The notes: generated from the letters alone by a model not told the origin. Positions 46,578-55,290 are shown, numbered from the stretch's first letter. The stretch is DNA of 64,000 bases from Falsiroseomonas sp051859025 (GCF_051859025.1 NZ_JBHYGL010000040.1:152283-216282); one strand, 5' to 3'. Program-made: numbers and translations.

Positions 46578-47741
46578 TCAGCCGGCCGCGCTGCGCGCCG
46601 GCTCCACCCCCTGGGCGCGGAAGGCCGCCTGCAGCCGGGCCAGCTCCTCCGCCAGCGGGCGGTGGACTTCCCGCCGCCCATGGCGCGGCGTCAGTTCGAA
46701 CAACCCGTTCGGGCAGTAGCGATCCTCATCCCACCCCATATGGGAGATGACGGGGTAGAGACAGACGCCATGCACCGGCAGCCCCGCCAGGCGCGCCGCC
46801 ATCGTCTCCTCCGCCACGTAGCGCAGCCAGGGGGCGCGGGGCGCGCCCTCGATGCTCGTCTCCGCCACGAAGATGCCGCGCGGCGCGTAGCGGCGGGCGG
46901 TATCGGCCAGCAGATCCCGGAAGGGGCGGAAGCGGGCGCTGTCGAAGACGCTCAGCGGTTCCGCGTGATGCAGCCACTGGTTGTTCCAGTAGTAGTTCAC
47001 GCCGACGACATCCAGGATGTCCTCCGACCCGCCGAGCCCCGGTTCCTCCCGCCCGCACAGCATGTCCCAGGACTGCCACTGGCTGGCATTGTGGCGCGCG
47101 ACCTCCTCGGCCTCCGCATCCTCCCGCGGCACGATGTTGATGACGGGATCGACGGCGGCGAAGCGCGCCCCCGGCGTCGCCTCCCGCACCGCCCGCGTGC
47201 CGGCGATGGCGGCGCGGGCCAGGTTGCGCTTCAGATCCATGCCGCGGCCGGTCGCATGCGGCGAACAGCGCGCCATGTCGCCACCGGCGAAGGCCAGGAA
47301 GCTGATCTCGTTCACCGGGCAGGCGAAGGGGGCGCGGCCCGTCTCCTCCCGGTGCAGCCGGGCGAAGGCGGCGGCGTAGCGGGCGAAGCGATCGACGAAG
47401 GCGGGGGAGAAGACGTCGAGGTCATCCGGCCAGCCGTAATGGCAGAGGTCCCAGATCACCTGCGTGCCCGCCTGCTCCGCGGCCCGGATCAGCGGCAGGA
47501 CCGCGGACCAGTCGTAATGGCCCGGGGAGGTCTCGACCAGATGCCAGCGCACCCCGTCCCGCGCCGCGCGGATGCCGTGTTCGGCCAGTTGCGCGTAATC
47601 CTCCCGCGCCAGCAGGTCGTGGCGGGTGGCGGCGATCATGTCGAGCCGCCGGCGGGACATGTTGCGGTGGGTCGAGCATTCGAACCCGCCCAGGAAGAAG
47701 GACTGGAAGAGGGGCTGAAGCGGGGGCTGATGAGGGATCAC
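46578..47741 (-). CDS. Glycoside-hydrolase-like (beta-glucosidase-type) protein
   Basis: 387 residues with a TIM-barrel layout similar to family-1 or clan-A enzymes. FFLGGFECSTHRN is the start, DGVRWHLVETSPGHYDWS the early strand block, CPVNEISF places a Glu as possible acid/base, and FVAETSIEG a possible nucleophile Glu. Substrate and secretion are unclear; no signal peptide is seen. It diverges from the RTX gene. Confidence 0.7.
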   Translation of the reverse strand: MIPHQPPLQPLFQSFFLGGFECSTHRNMSRRRLDMIAATRHDLLAREDYAQLAEHGIRAARDGVRWHLVETSPGHYDWSAVLPLIRAAEQAGTQVIWDLCHYGWPDDLDVFSPAFVDRFARYAAAFARLHREETGRAPFACPVNEISFLAFAGGDMARCSPHATGRGMDLKRNLARAAIAGTRAVREATPGARFAAVDPVINIVPREDAEAEEVARHNASQWQSWDMLCGREEPGLGGSEDILDVVGVNYYWNNQWLHHAEPLSVFDSARFRPFRDLLADTARRYAPRGIFVAETSIEGAPRAPWLRYVAEETMAARLAGLPVHGVCLYPVISHMGWDEDRYCPNGLFELTPRHGRREVHRPLAEELARLQAAFRAQGVEPARSAAG

Positions 47742-48075
47742 GCGAAACTCCGTGGACGGGGAGGCGGACCTGGAAGGGCCTGAGGCGGTAACGCCCCGGC
47801 GGCGAAGGGTTCAGTGCCGTTGATCACGCAAGCGTGAGGCGGCGCGATCGGTATCGACTATTGTATGCAATAATGTCCAGCGGATTTGTCAGCGCCTGGG
47901 GCGGCGTCTCCCTTCACGCTCGCCCCCAGGGGCTGGGAAGGGGGGGGCGGCGATGTTGCCGTGCAGTCATCCGGATGATTTTTTCGGGATGCGTCCAGGA
48001 TGTGGAGCAGATTTGTAAATTTTTAGTGTGCTTGTTACGGTGGTCGTACCAACGCAACAAACGGACGCCGTAACC
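47742..48075. other. 334-base divergent intergenic region, RTX leader
   Basis: No gene is visible. It holds ATTGTATGCAAT (47860-47871), the palindrome TCATCCGGATGA followed by TTTTTT (47967-47983), an AT-rich stretch about 48010-48030 and an inverted repeat GTTACGG/CCGTAAC (48034-48040 and 48068-48074) whose second arm ends at the RTX ATG. The latter could fold in the mRNA and hide the start. Confidence 0.5.
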
Positions 48076-49077
48076 ATGGCCACGCTTCCGCGACTTCTCG
48101 GCACCTCCGGCGCCAACACCCTCTTTGGCGCGAGCTTCGCGCAGCAGATCTTCGGCTTTGAAGACGACGACATCATCCAGGGCGGCATCGGCAACGACCA
48201 GATCTTCGGCGGCCTTGGCAACGATGTCCTCGCCGGCGGCCTGGGAAACGACTCCATGCGCGGCGAGGCCGGCGACGACTCCATTTCCGGTGAGGGCGGC
48301 GATGACCGTCTCTTCGGCGGGGACGGCGCGGACTCCATGGCCGGCGACGATGGCAACGACGCCATGTTCGGCGGCGCCGGCGCCGATTCGATGAACGGCG
48401 GCGATGGCAATGACCGCATGGACGGCGAGGCCGCCAATGACGTCCTCACGGGCGCCGCAGGCGCCGATACGCTTCGCGGCGGTGATGGCAACGACACGCT
48501 GAACGCAGGCTCCGGCAACGACCTCATCTACGGTGGTGACTGGTTCGACAGCATCGCGGGCGGTGCGAATAACGACACGGCCTATGGCGATAGCGGCAAT
48601 GACCGCATCCACGGCGAGGGCGGTTCCGACAAGCTCTATGGCGGTGCCGGCAACGACTCCATCGTCGGCGACGGCAACGCCACCGTCACGGGCATGGGCG
48701 GCGCCGATACGCTGTTCGGCGATGAGGGTGCCGATACCCTCCGGGGCGATGACGGCGCGGACCAGCTCTTCGGCGGTGCCGGCGCGGATGTGTTCTACTT
48801 CGATGGCATTGCCGACTCGGCGCCCGGCAACGTCGACACGATCCGCGACTTCCAGCGCGGCGTGGACAAGATCCACATCGCCGACTTCACCTTCGGGCTC
48901 ACGCTGATCGGTGAGGGGGCCTTCACCTCCCCCGGCACGCCGCAGGTCCGCTTCGACGTCGGCGCCGGCTTCCTGACCTATCAGGTGGACGTGACGGGCA
49001 ACGGGGATGTGGACTTCGAGGTCCGCGTCAATGGCGGGATGAGGCTGACGATTTCCGACTTCATCTTCAGCGTCTGA
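48076..49077 (+). CDS. RTX-type calcium-binding repeat protein
   Basis: 333 residues. From about residue 8 to 255 the chain is made of GGxGxD-type nonapeptides (for example GGLGND, GGDGAD, GGAGND), which form Ca2+-filled parallel beta-rolls. The last 75 residues (VDTIRDFQRGVDKIHIADF and following) form the usual C-terminal cap with a hydrophobic end that serves as a type I secretion signal. No enzymatic domain and no ABC/HlyD secretion genes are next to it. The ATG at 48076 is taken over an upstream GTG. Confidence 0.88.
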   Translation: MATLPRLLGTSGANTLFGASFAQQIFGFEDDDIIQGGIGNDQIFGGLGNDVLAGGLGNDSMRGEAGDDSISGEGGDDRLFGGDGADSMAGDDGNDAMFGGAGADSMNGGDGNDRMDGEAANDVLTGAAGADTLRGGDGNDTLNAGSGNDLIYGGDWFDSIAGGANNDTAYGDSGNDRIHGEGGSDKLYGGAGNDSIVGDGNATVTGMGGADTLFGDEGADTLRGDDGADQLFGGAGADVFYFDGIADSAPGNVDTIRDFQRGVDKIHIADFTFGLTLIGEGAFTSPGTPQVRFDVGAGFLTYQVDVTGNGDVDFEVRVNGGMRLTISDFIFSV

Positions 49078-49094
49078 GACGGGGGCGCTGAGAC

Positions 49095-49123
49095 GGGGGG
49101 CGGCGGCATCGCCGCGGCCCCCC
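49095..49123. terminator. Bidirectional GC hairpin between RTX and phoR-like genes
   Basis: GGGGGG-CGGCG-GCAT-CGCCG-CGG-CCCCCC folds into a stem with one 3-base bulge, followed by TATTCG. It separates two convergent genes. Confidence 0.45.
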
Positions 49124-50550
49124 TATTCGTTTCCGGCCTGTGCCTCCGCCGGCAGCCAGACCCGGAAGCTGGACCCCACCCCTTCCTCGCTCTCGATCAG
49201 CAGCACGCCGCGGTGGCGGTTGACGATGTGCTTGACGATGGCAAGGCCGAGGCCCGTGCCGCCGACATTCCGCCCGCGGCCGCGATCCACGCGGTAGAAG
49301 CGCTCCGTCAGGCGTGGGATGTGGTGCCGGGGAATGCCGGGCCCTTCATCCGTGACGCCCAGCACCACGCCGGGCCGGGCCGGCCAGCGGGCCGCCGCCC
49401 CCTTTTCGGCCCCCACCTTTTCCCCCGCCGCCTTTTCCGCTGGACCCACCTCCAGCCGGATGGTGCCGCCTTCGCGCCCGTAGCGCGCGGCATTCTCCAG
49501 CAGGTTGCGCAGCACCTGGCCGATCTGGCCGGCATCGGCCGGCGCCGCCACCGTGCTGGGCGCCAACGCCAGCGCCACCGTGGCGCCGCGCTGGGCCAGG
49601 ATCGGGCCCATCGCCTCCGCCTCCGCCGCCGCCAGCGCGGCCAGGTCCACCCGGCCGGTCGGCGGCTCGTGTTCCGTGATCTCGATCCGCGACAGGCCGA
49701 GCAGGTCGTCGATCAGCCGGCGCATCCGGTCCGCCTGGTCCGCCATGATGCCGAGGAAGCGGGCCTGCGCTTCCGCATCGTCCTTCGCCGGGCCGCGCAG
49801 CGTGTCGATGAAGCCGATGACGCTGGCGAGTGGCGTGCGGAGTTCGTGGCTGGCATTGGCGACGAAATCGGCGCGCATCCGTTCCACCGCCCGGTCCCGC
49901 GTGCGGTCCGACAGCAGCAGCAGCAGGCGCCCGCCATCGGAAAGCGGGGGTTCCAGCGGCACCGCATGGACCGTGAGTTCCCGCGCCACCGGCACGGGCA
50001 GCGCGATGTCGGCCCGGCGCGGCCCGCCATCGGCGCGCGCGGCCGCCACCGCCTCCGCCAGCGAGGGATGGCGCAGCAAGGCGGCCAGGTCGCCGCCCTG
50101 CGTCCCGCCGAACAGGGTCCGCGCCGCGCCATTGGCCCGCAGCGGCTGCCCCCCCTCATCCAGCACCACCAGCGGGTCCGGCAGGCGTTCGATGATGGCC
50201 GCATCCGCCTGGCGCAGCCGGGCCAGCTGGTCCGCCTGGGTGCCCAGCGTCCGGGCCAGGCGGCGCGCCGTCTCCCCGATCTCGACGATGGAGGGCAGCA
50301 GCAGCGGGCCTTCCAGCGCGGGCACCTGCCCGTGGTCATCCGCCGCCTGGCGCAGCGCCTCCGATAATTGGCGGAGGTTGCCGAGCCAGATGCGCGCGAG
50401 GATGAGGGCCCCCGCCGCCGTCGCCCCCAGCGCCGCCAGGCCGGGCAGGGGGTCCAGCGCTTCCGCTGCCATCAGCAGCAGCAGGGCGCTGGCCGGCACG
50501 CCGCCGATCAACCCGGCGGCGGCCAGCACGCGGCCCATGGACAGCGGCAT
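49123..50550 (-). CDS. PhoR-like sensor histidine kinase
   Basis: 475 residues. Two membrane helices (about 8-28 and 36-56) without a large periplasmic loop, a PAS-like segment (115-215), HisKA with ASHELRTPL (233-241, His235) and a catalytic domain with NLLENAARYG, DEGPGIP and GGTGLGLAI. This plan is that of PhoR, the phosphate-limitation sensor. No response regulator or pst genes are adjacent, so its partner is unknown. An extra Ala/Lys-rich insert lies in the ATP domain. Confidence 0.85.
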   Translation of the reverse strand: MPLSMGRVLAAAGLIGGVPASALLLLMAAEALDPLPGLAALGATAAGALILARIWLGNLRQLSEALRQAADDHGQVPALEGPLLLPSIVEIGETARRLARTLGTQADQLARLRQADAAIIERLPDPLVVLDEGGQPLRANGAARTLFGGTQGGDLAALLRHPSLAEAVAAARADGGPRRADIALPVPVARELTVHAVPLEPPLSDGGRLLLLLSDRTRDRAVERMRADFVANASHELRTPLASVIGFIDTLRGPAKDDAEAQARFLGIMADQADRMRRLIDDLLGLSRIEITEHEPPTGRVDLAALAAAEAEAMGPILAQRGATVALALAPSTVAAPADAGQIGQVLRNLLENAARYGREGGTIRLEVGPAEKAAGEKVGAEKGAAARWPARPGVVLGVTDEGPGIPRHHIPRLTERFYRVDRGRGRNVGGTGLGLAIVKHIVNRHRGVLLIESEEGVGSSFRVWLPAEAQAGNE

Positions 50551-50561
50551 GGCGGCCGGCG

Positions 50562-51767
50562 TCAGCTGCCCGGGGAGCCAGGCAGCGGCGCCGGTTCCAC
50601 CTGCACCGGATCGGCGCCGGCGGAGACGGCGTAGAGCGCGAGCCCCCGCAGCGTCTGCCCTTCCGGCAGCAGCCGCACCGGGCCATCGGCGCCGGCGAAG
50701 CCTTCCATCGCCGTCACCTGGGCCGGGGAGGCACCCTGGCGCAGCGCGCGCACCGCGATCGCCGCCGCGTCATAGGCGGTGGCCGCGACGCGGGGTGGCG
50801 TCTCCCGGAACGCGTCGCGGTAGCGGGCTTCGAACCGCGCGCGGGTGCGGCCATCGGGGCCCGCGAACCAGGCGCCGGCCAGCGCGGGTTCGTTGCGCAC
50901 CGCGCCATCCTGCAGCCAGAGCGAGGTGCCGAGCAGGCGGGGCGGCGTCTCCCCGGCTTCGGCCACCCAGGCGGCGGCAAAGCGGCGGGCGCGTTCCCCT
51001 GCCTCCCCGATCAGCACCGCATCCGCCCGGGCGGCGGAGACGCGGGCGCCGGAGGCCGCCATGCCCGGTTCCGCCGCGGCCGGGTGCAGCGCGATGCTGG
51101 GCGCGGGCAGGCCGAGTTCGGCGACCGCGCCGCGCAGTGCCGAGGCCAGGGACCGTCCGAATTCATTGTCCGGCGCGCCAAGGGCGAAGCGCTGCGCCCC
51201 CTGCTGCGCGGCGGCCGCCACCACGCGGCGCACCTGCTGCTGCGGCGTGATGCCGAGCACCCAGGTCCCGCCGCCCGCGCGCTGCGCGTCATTGGTGAAG
51301 GCCAGCACCGGCACCCCTGCCGCGCGGGCGGGTTCGGCGACGGCGGCGGCCTCGGCGCTGGTCAGCGGGCCGATGATGATGCGCGCGCCATCCGCGATGG
51401 CAGCGCGGGCGGCGGCGGCGGCGCCTTGCGGCGTGCCGCCGGTGTCGCGCGGCGCGATCTCCACGCCCTGCGGCGCTTCATCGAACAGGGCCATCGTGCC
51501 GGCGTTCAGCATGGCCTGGCCGAGCGGCGCCTGCGGGCCCGTCAGCGGCAGCAGCATGGCGGCGCGCTGCGGCCCGACGGGCGCGGCCACGACGGGCGCG
51601 CCGCCGATCGGGGGCGCGATGCCGATGAAGGCCGGGCGCGGGGGTTGCGGTGCGCAGGCGGCCATGCCCAGAAGGGCGGCGATGGCGATGCCACCCAGCA
51701 GCCGGCGGGGCGCCGGGGCACCCGCCTGCGGGCGGTCTTGCGGCTGAGGGACGGAACGAAGTGGCAA
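50562..51767 (-). CDS. Penicillin-binding-protein-activator-like lipoprotein (LpoA-like)
   Basis: 401 residues. The lipobox MAAC follows the signal helix. The rest is a periplasmic-binding-protein type I fold with AAMLLPLTGPQAPLGQAM, IIIGPLTSAEAAA and FTNDAQRAGGGTWVLG, as in the LpoA/YraM family that activates PBP1a. No tetratricopeptide domain is present, as in other alphaproteobacterial members. TTG at 51767 is the start, with GGAGGG seven bases upstream. rsmI diverges from it, as in many proteobacteria. Confidence 0.83.
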   Translation of the reverse strand: MPLRSVPQPQDRPQAGAPAPRRLLGGIAIAALLGMAACAPQPPRPAFIGIAPPIGGAPVVAAPVGPQRAAMLLPLTGPQAPLGQAMLNAGTMALFDEAPQGVEIAPRDTGGTPQGAAAAARAAIADGARIIIGPLTSAEAAAVAEPARAAGVPVLAFTNDAQRAGGGTWVLGITPQQQVRRVVAAAAQQGAQRFALGAPDNEFGRSLASALRGAVAELGLPAPSIALHPAAAEPGMAASGARVSAARADAVLIGEAGERARRFAAAWVAEAGETPPRLLGTSLWLQDGAVRNEPALAGAWFAGPDGRTRARFEARYRDAFRETPPRVAATAYDAAAIAVRALRQGASPAQVTAMEGFAGADGPVRLLPEGQTLRGLALYAVSAGADPVQVEPAPLPGSPGS

Positions 51768-52663
51768 GCGGTGACCCTCCAGAGCGGGCGACGAACCGGG
51801 AGGCCGCCCGGGAAACGCCCGACGGGCTTTCCCTGGTGGCGACGCCGATCGGCAATCTCGGCGACCTGTCGCCCCGGGCTCTCGCGGTGCTGGGCGGCGT
51901 GGATGCCGTGCTGTGCGAGGACACCAGGGTAACAGGCCATCTGTTGCAACGTTATGGCGTCTCCGCGACCTTGGTGCCACTGCATGACTACAACGAAGCG
52001 GAGATGATTCCGCGGATCCTGGACAGGATCGCGCGGGGGGAGAAGCTGGCGCTGGCCTCCGACGCCGGCACGCCGCTGGTCTCCGACCCCGGCTACCGGC
52101 TGGTGCGGGCGGCGATCGAGGCGGGCGTGCCGGTCACGGCGGTTCCCGGCCCCAACGCGGCGGTGGTGGCGCTGACGCTGTCCGGCCTGCCGCCACACCC
52201 ATTCGTGTTCCTGGGTTTTCTGCCCGTGAAGGACGGGCCCCGCGCGGCCGCCATCGCCCGGCACCGGGCGGCGGAGCGGGCGGGTCTTTCGGCCACCATC
52301 GTGCTGCACGAAGCCCCGCACCGCCTGGGCGAGGCGCTGGCCGCGCTGGCGGAGGGGCTCGGCCCCGATCGCCCCGCCGCCGTCGCCCGCGAATTGACCA
52401 AGCGGTTCGAGGAGGTGCGGCGCGGCACGCTGGCCGACCTCGCCGCGCACTACGCCACGGCGGAGGCGCGGGGTGAGATCTGCCTGGTGGTTGGCCCGGC
52501 GCCGGAGGAGACGACGGGGGCCGAGGACCTCGACACCCAGTTGCGCGCCGCCATGCAGGGGCAGAGCCTGCGGGATGCCGCGGCGATGGTCGCGGCGGCG
52601 ACGGGGCTGCCGCGCAAGCAGGTCTATGCCAGGGCGCTGGAGCTGAGCCGCGAGGCGGGGTGA
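51761..52663 (+). CDS. rsmI: 16S rRNA 2'-O-methyltransferase RsmI
   Basis: RsmI methylates the 2'-O of C1402 in 16S rRNA. The 300-residue product shows LSLVATPIGNLGDLSPRAL, CEDTRVTGHLL, ASDAGTPLVSDPGYRLV and VTAVPGPNA, the SAM-binding landmarks. GTG at 51761 is the only start before the domain; it overlaps the region of the divergent gene's TTG start (51765-51767). A C-terminal helical tail with LPRKQVYARALEL is present. Confidence 0.92.
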   Translation: MASGDPPERATNREAARETPDGLSLVATPIGNLGDLSPRALAVLGGVDAVLCEDTRVTGHLLQRYGVSATLVPLHDYNEAEMIPRILDRIARGEKLALASDAGTPLVSDPGYRLVRAAIEAGVPVTAVPGPNAAVVALTLSGLPPHPFVFLGFLPVKDGPRAAAIARHRAAERAGLSATIVLHEAPHRLGEALAALAEGLGPDRPAAVARELTKRFEEVRRGTLADLAAHYATAEARGEICLVVGPAPEETTGAEDLDTQLRAAMQGQSLRDAAAMVAAATGLPRKQVYARALELSREAG

Positions 52664-52674
52664 GGGGCCCTCAA

Positions 52675-52715
52675 TTTTTTAGTGCTTTTAGCCCTTTTAG
52701 CACTTTTAGCACCGA
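52675..52715. repeat. GTGCTAAAA-type AT-richer motif, second locus
   Basis: TTTTTTAGTGCTTTTAGCCC followed by TTTTAGCACTTTTAGCACC, the reverse complement of the motif at 1885-1915. It lies just after rsmI. The TTTAGC units are repeated four times. Confidence 0.6.
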
Positions 52716-52814
52716 ATTCCGGGGGGTTCCTGGCGCCGCCGCGGGCGTGGCTGCGCCCGGGCCTGCTGGAACATACCGGAAACGGACAACCCGCCGCCAG
52801 CGGAATCGCGCCCC

Positions 52815-53762
52815 TCAGACGGGATGGGGCGGGTAGATCAGCAGGCTGCCCGCGGCCATCTGGTTCGCCAGCGTGGTCATGCAGGCGACGATCCGCCTGT
52901 CCCGCCCCAGCACCAGCCCCGCCACCGGCACCCCCGCCGTCCCGGCGATCGCCGCCACCAGATCCTGGTTGGTGATCACCGCGCCGCAGCGCCCGATCAG
53001 CGCCCGCATCCGCCCGGCCGTCAGCTGCCGCCGGCGCTCCACCGGATCGGCCAGCTGGGGCAGCAGGATGGGGGAATTCGGCAGCAGGGCCTGGGCGAAG
53101 GCGATGCTGCCGGCATAATCGTCGCCCTCCCCCTCCGCCGCATTGGCGGGCAGGGGCAGCACGGGCCAGCCCTTCATCGGCGCCAGCCAGGCCGACAGCT
53201 CCGGCAGCCTGGCCCGCCAGGTGGCGCGCATCTCCGGCGCGCCGAGCAGCGACAGGCCGAGCAACGGGCCGGGGGGCAGGCCCTCCAGCAGCGCGGGGTC
53301 GGCCGGCACTTCCCGCTCCGCGTAGAAATTCACGCGCTGCGGGGCGGCGACGCGCCAGACCAGCAGGGTATTGGCGGTGTGATGGTCCCGCGCCTCGATC
53401 ACCCGGGCCTGGTCCAGCACCTCCACGCCCCTCGGCGGGTCCCGCCGCGCGGCGGAGCGTTCCAGCGTCAGGCCCCTTGCCTCCAGCGTCGCGCCGGCGG
53501 CGACGGCGCGGGCGGCGAGGGCGAGGGCGCGGTTCAGCGTCGGACGATCCTCGAACACCCCGGCCAGGATCACGCGCGTGACGCCGAGCGCGACCACATC
53601 CGGCTTGGGCGGGACGGGGGTGAAGGCAGGGGGCACGCGGACGGCAGGGGTGGCGACGAGGACCGGCCCTTCCGCCCCGAGCGCCTTGGGCAGGGGGAGG
53701 AGGATGGCGCGGGAGCGGAGTTCCCTGAACGGGCGTTCAGCGATCAGGAGGGTCTGGGTCAT
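52815..53762 (-). CDS. Polysaccharide-pyruvyl-transferase-like protein, diverged
   Basis: 315 residues. The C-terminal third (RMRALIGRCGAVITNQDLVA, then GLVLGRDRRIVACMTTLANQ, ending in GSLLIYPP) aligns with the end of the downstream neighbour at 53917-54942, which is a clearer member of the family. The N-terminal half does not carry a recognisable donor motif. The two genes look like diverged tandem paralogues, but activity is not supported. Confidence 0.5.
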   Translation of the reverse strand: MTQTLLIAERPFRELRSRAILLPLPKALGAEGPVLVATPAVRVPPAFTPVPPKPDVVALGVTRVILAGVFEDRPTLNRALALAARAVAAGATLEARGLTLERSAARRDPPRGVEVLDQARVIEARDHHTANTLLVWRVAAPQRVNFYAEREVPADPALLEGLPPGPLLGLSLLGAPEMRATWRARLPELSAWLAPMKGWPVLPLPANAAEGEGDDYAGSIAFAQALLPNSPILLPQLADPVERRRQLTAGRMRALIGRCGAVITNQDLVAAIAGTAGVPVAGLVLGRDRRIVACMTTLANQMAAGSLLIYPPHPV

Positions 53763-53810
53763 GGTGACTTCCAGACCGTGTGGGGGGGGTGTTGCGCCGG
53801 CCGGCGATGC

Positions 53811-53905
53811 GAGGGGGCTCCGCCCCCCTGCGACCCCCCGCAAAGGGCCAGCGGGCCCTTGGAACCCGGGTTTTGGGGGTGGGGGAGGCGTAGCCTTCCC
53901 GGTAT
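53811..53905. repeat. Mosaic GC-rich hairpin repeat, copy 3
   Basis: GGGGGCTCCGCCCCC (53813-53828), AAGGGCC/GGCCCTT (53843-53860) and GGGGAGGC/GCCTTCCC (about 53881-53900). The first two modules recur in copy 4. It lies between the two paralogous genes. Confidence 0.65.
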
Positions 53906-53916
53906 CGGCAGAGACC

Positions 53917-54942
53917 TCATTCGCTCGGCGGCTCCGGCGGCGGCGCCTCATCCAGCCCCACGCAGCGCGACCCTGGCGGCAGGTCATTCGCCAGCGTCAC
54001 GAAGGTCCGGCGCAGGCTGTTGTCGATCAACGGATGCAGCCCGATCACGCGCACCCCCGCGCCGATGGCGTGGATGGCGTTGTGCTTGCGCTGCGTCACC
54101 AGCACGTCGCAGCGCGCGATCAGCCCCTTCAGGCGGCGCGGCGTCAGCTCCGCCTGCCAATGCGCGCGGTCGAGCAGCAGGGGGGCCGCGATCGGCGCAT
54201 CCGGCAGGAATTCGCGAATGAAATCGGCGGCGCCGGTCAGGTCATCCTCCTCCACGCTGTCGATATGGACGGTGCTGACGATGGGGACCACGGCGTGGCC
54301 TTCGAATTCCGCCAGCACCGCGCGCACCCGCGCCGCGTCATGCGTCAGGCAGGCGCGCATGGTGGGGGAGGGGATGATGGACAGGCCGAGCAGCCTGGGC
54401 TTGCCAGGCGGGGGGGCGCCATCCCGCCGCGGGCCTAGCAGCGCATCGGCCAGGGTGGGATCGGGGGCGATGCCGGTTTCGGGGAAGAAGGTGAGGCGCG
54501 GCAGGCGGGCCAGCCCGGCTTCCGCCAGGCGCTCCGCGGAGAGCGGATCGCGCACCGACAGGCTGGCGAGGTTGGCGAAGACCTGATGGGCGGTGGCGTC
54601 GAGCCAGCTTCGGTCCTTCAGCAGCCAGGCGACGCCGAGGTTGTGCAGGTGGATTTCCGCCCCCGCCGCCATGGCGCGGGCCAGGAAGGGCATCCAGTAG
54701 CGGAAGGCGTCCACCACGCCGAACATGCCGCCGCCGAAGACGATGCGGGCGGGGTTGAGGGCCAGCATTTCCTCGCCGCCGGGGAAGCAGCCGGCGAGGT
54801 CGGGGACGCAGCGGCGCGTCCAGGCGGGGTTGACGGAGAAGGCGTGGGCGTCTGGCGTCGGGAAGGCGGACAGGGCTTCCATGAGGCAGAGCTCGTCGCC
54901 GAGGTTGCCGTAGCCGTAGGCGCCGAGGAAGGCGGTGCGCAT
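53917..54942 (-). CDS. Polysaccharide pyruvyl transferase family protein
   Basis: 341 residues. The N-terminal FLGAYGYGNLGDELCLMEAL (4-23) is the GNxGDE-like motif of this family; FGGGMFG near 70 and the C-terminal CDVLVTQRKHNAIHAIGAG match the acceptor/donor binding half. Members add ketal-pyruvate to exopolysaccharide or cell-wall sugars. No other polysaccharide genes surround it. Confidence 0.8.
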   Translation of the reverse strand: MRTAFLGAYGYGNLGDELCLMEALSAFPTPDAHAFSVNPAWTRRCVPDLAGCFPGGEEMLALNPARIVFGGGMFGVVDAFRYWMPFLARAMAAGAEIHLHNLGVAWLLKDRSWLDATAHQVFANLASLSVRDPLSAERLAEAGLARLPRLTFFPETGIAPDPTLADALLGPRRDGAPPPGKPRLLGLSIIPSPTMRACLTHDAARVRAVLAEFEGHAVVPIVSTVHIDSVEEDDLTGAADFIREFLPDAPIAAPLLLDRAHWQAELTPRRLKGLIARCDVLVTQRKHNAIHAIGAGVRVIGLHPLIDNSLRRTFVTLANDLPPGSRCVGLDEAPPPEPPSE

Positions 54943-54959
54943 GGGGGTTCAGGGTGAGG

Positions 54960-55064
54960 CGGGGGGAACGCTGTTCCCCCCGCACCCCCCATGCCAGGGG
55001 GGAGACCCCCCTGGACCATCGTCAATACAAGGGTTCCAAGGGCCCGCTGGCCCTTGGCCGGGGG
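54960..55064. repeat. Mosaic GC-rich hairpin repeat, copy 4
   Basis: In order: GGGGGGAAC/GTTCCCCCC, CCAGGGGGG/CCCCCCTGG (identical to copies 1 and 2 in reverse), and AAGGGCC/GGCCCTT. Read on the opposite strand the module order equals that of copies 1 and 2. It runs directly into the tandem array. Confidence 0.75.
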
Positions 55065-55272
55065 TGCGGGGGGGCGGAGCCCCCCTGCATTGATGGCTGG
55101 TGCGGGGGGGCGGAGCCCCCCTGCATTGATGGTTGGTGCGGGGGGGCGGAGCCCCCCTGCATTGACGGTCGGTGCGGGGGGGCGGAGCCCCCCTGCGTTG
55201 ACGGTCGGTGCGGGGGGGCGGAGCCCCCCTGCGTTGATGGTTGGTGCGGGGGGGCGGAGCCCCCCTGCGGCC
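55065..55272. repeat. 36-bp tandem array, six units, each a GC hairpin
   Basis: Six consecutive units begin at 55065, 55101, 55137, 55173, 55209 and 55245. Each holds GGGGGGC-GGA-GCCCCCC and a variable 12-13 base linker (ATTGATGG, ATTGACGG or GTTGATGG type). The sixth is truncated. It is an expansion of the first module of the mosaic repeat and ends 19 bases before the hemW stop. Confidence 0.85.
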
Positions 55273-55290
55273 TGACAGCTGCTGCATCCG

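Noticed and set aside
47914..48876. Open frame of 320 codons on the minus strand across the RTX gene
   Set aside because: It is the mirror of the RTX repeats; its Ala/Val-rich repeats come from the opposite-strand GGxGxD codons.
55065..55272. Array of regularly spaced repeats as a CRISPR
   Set aside because: The 'spacers' are not unique; the whole 36-bp unit repeats with 1-3 changes, the units are palindromic GC hairpins and no cas gene is near.
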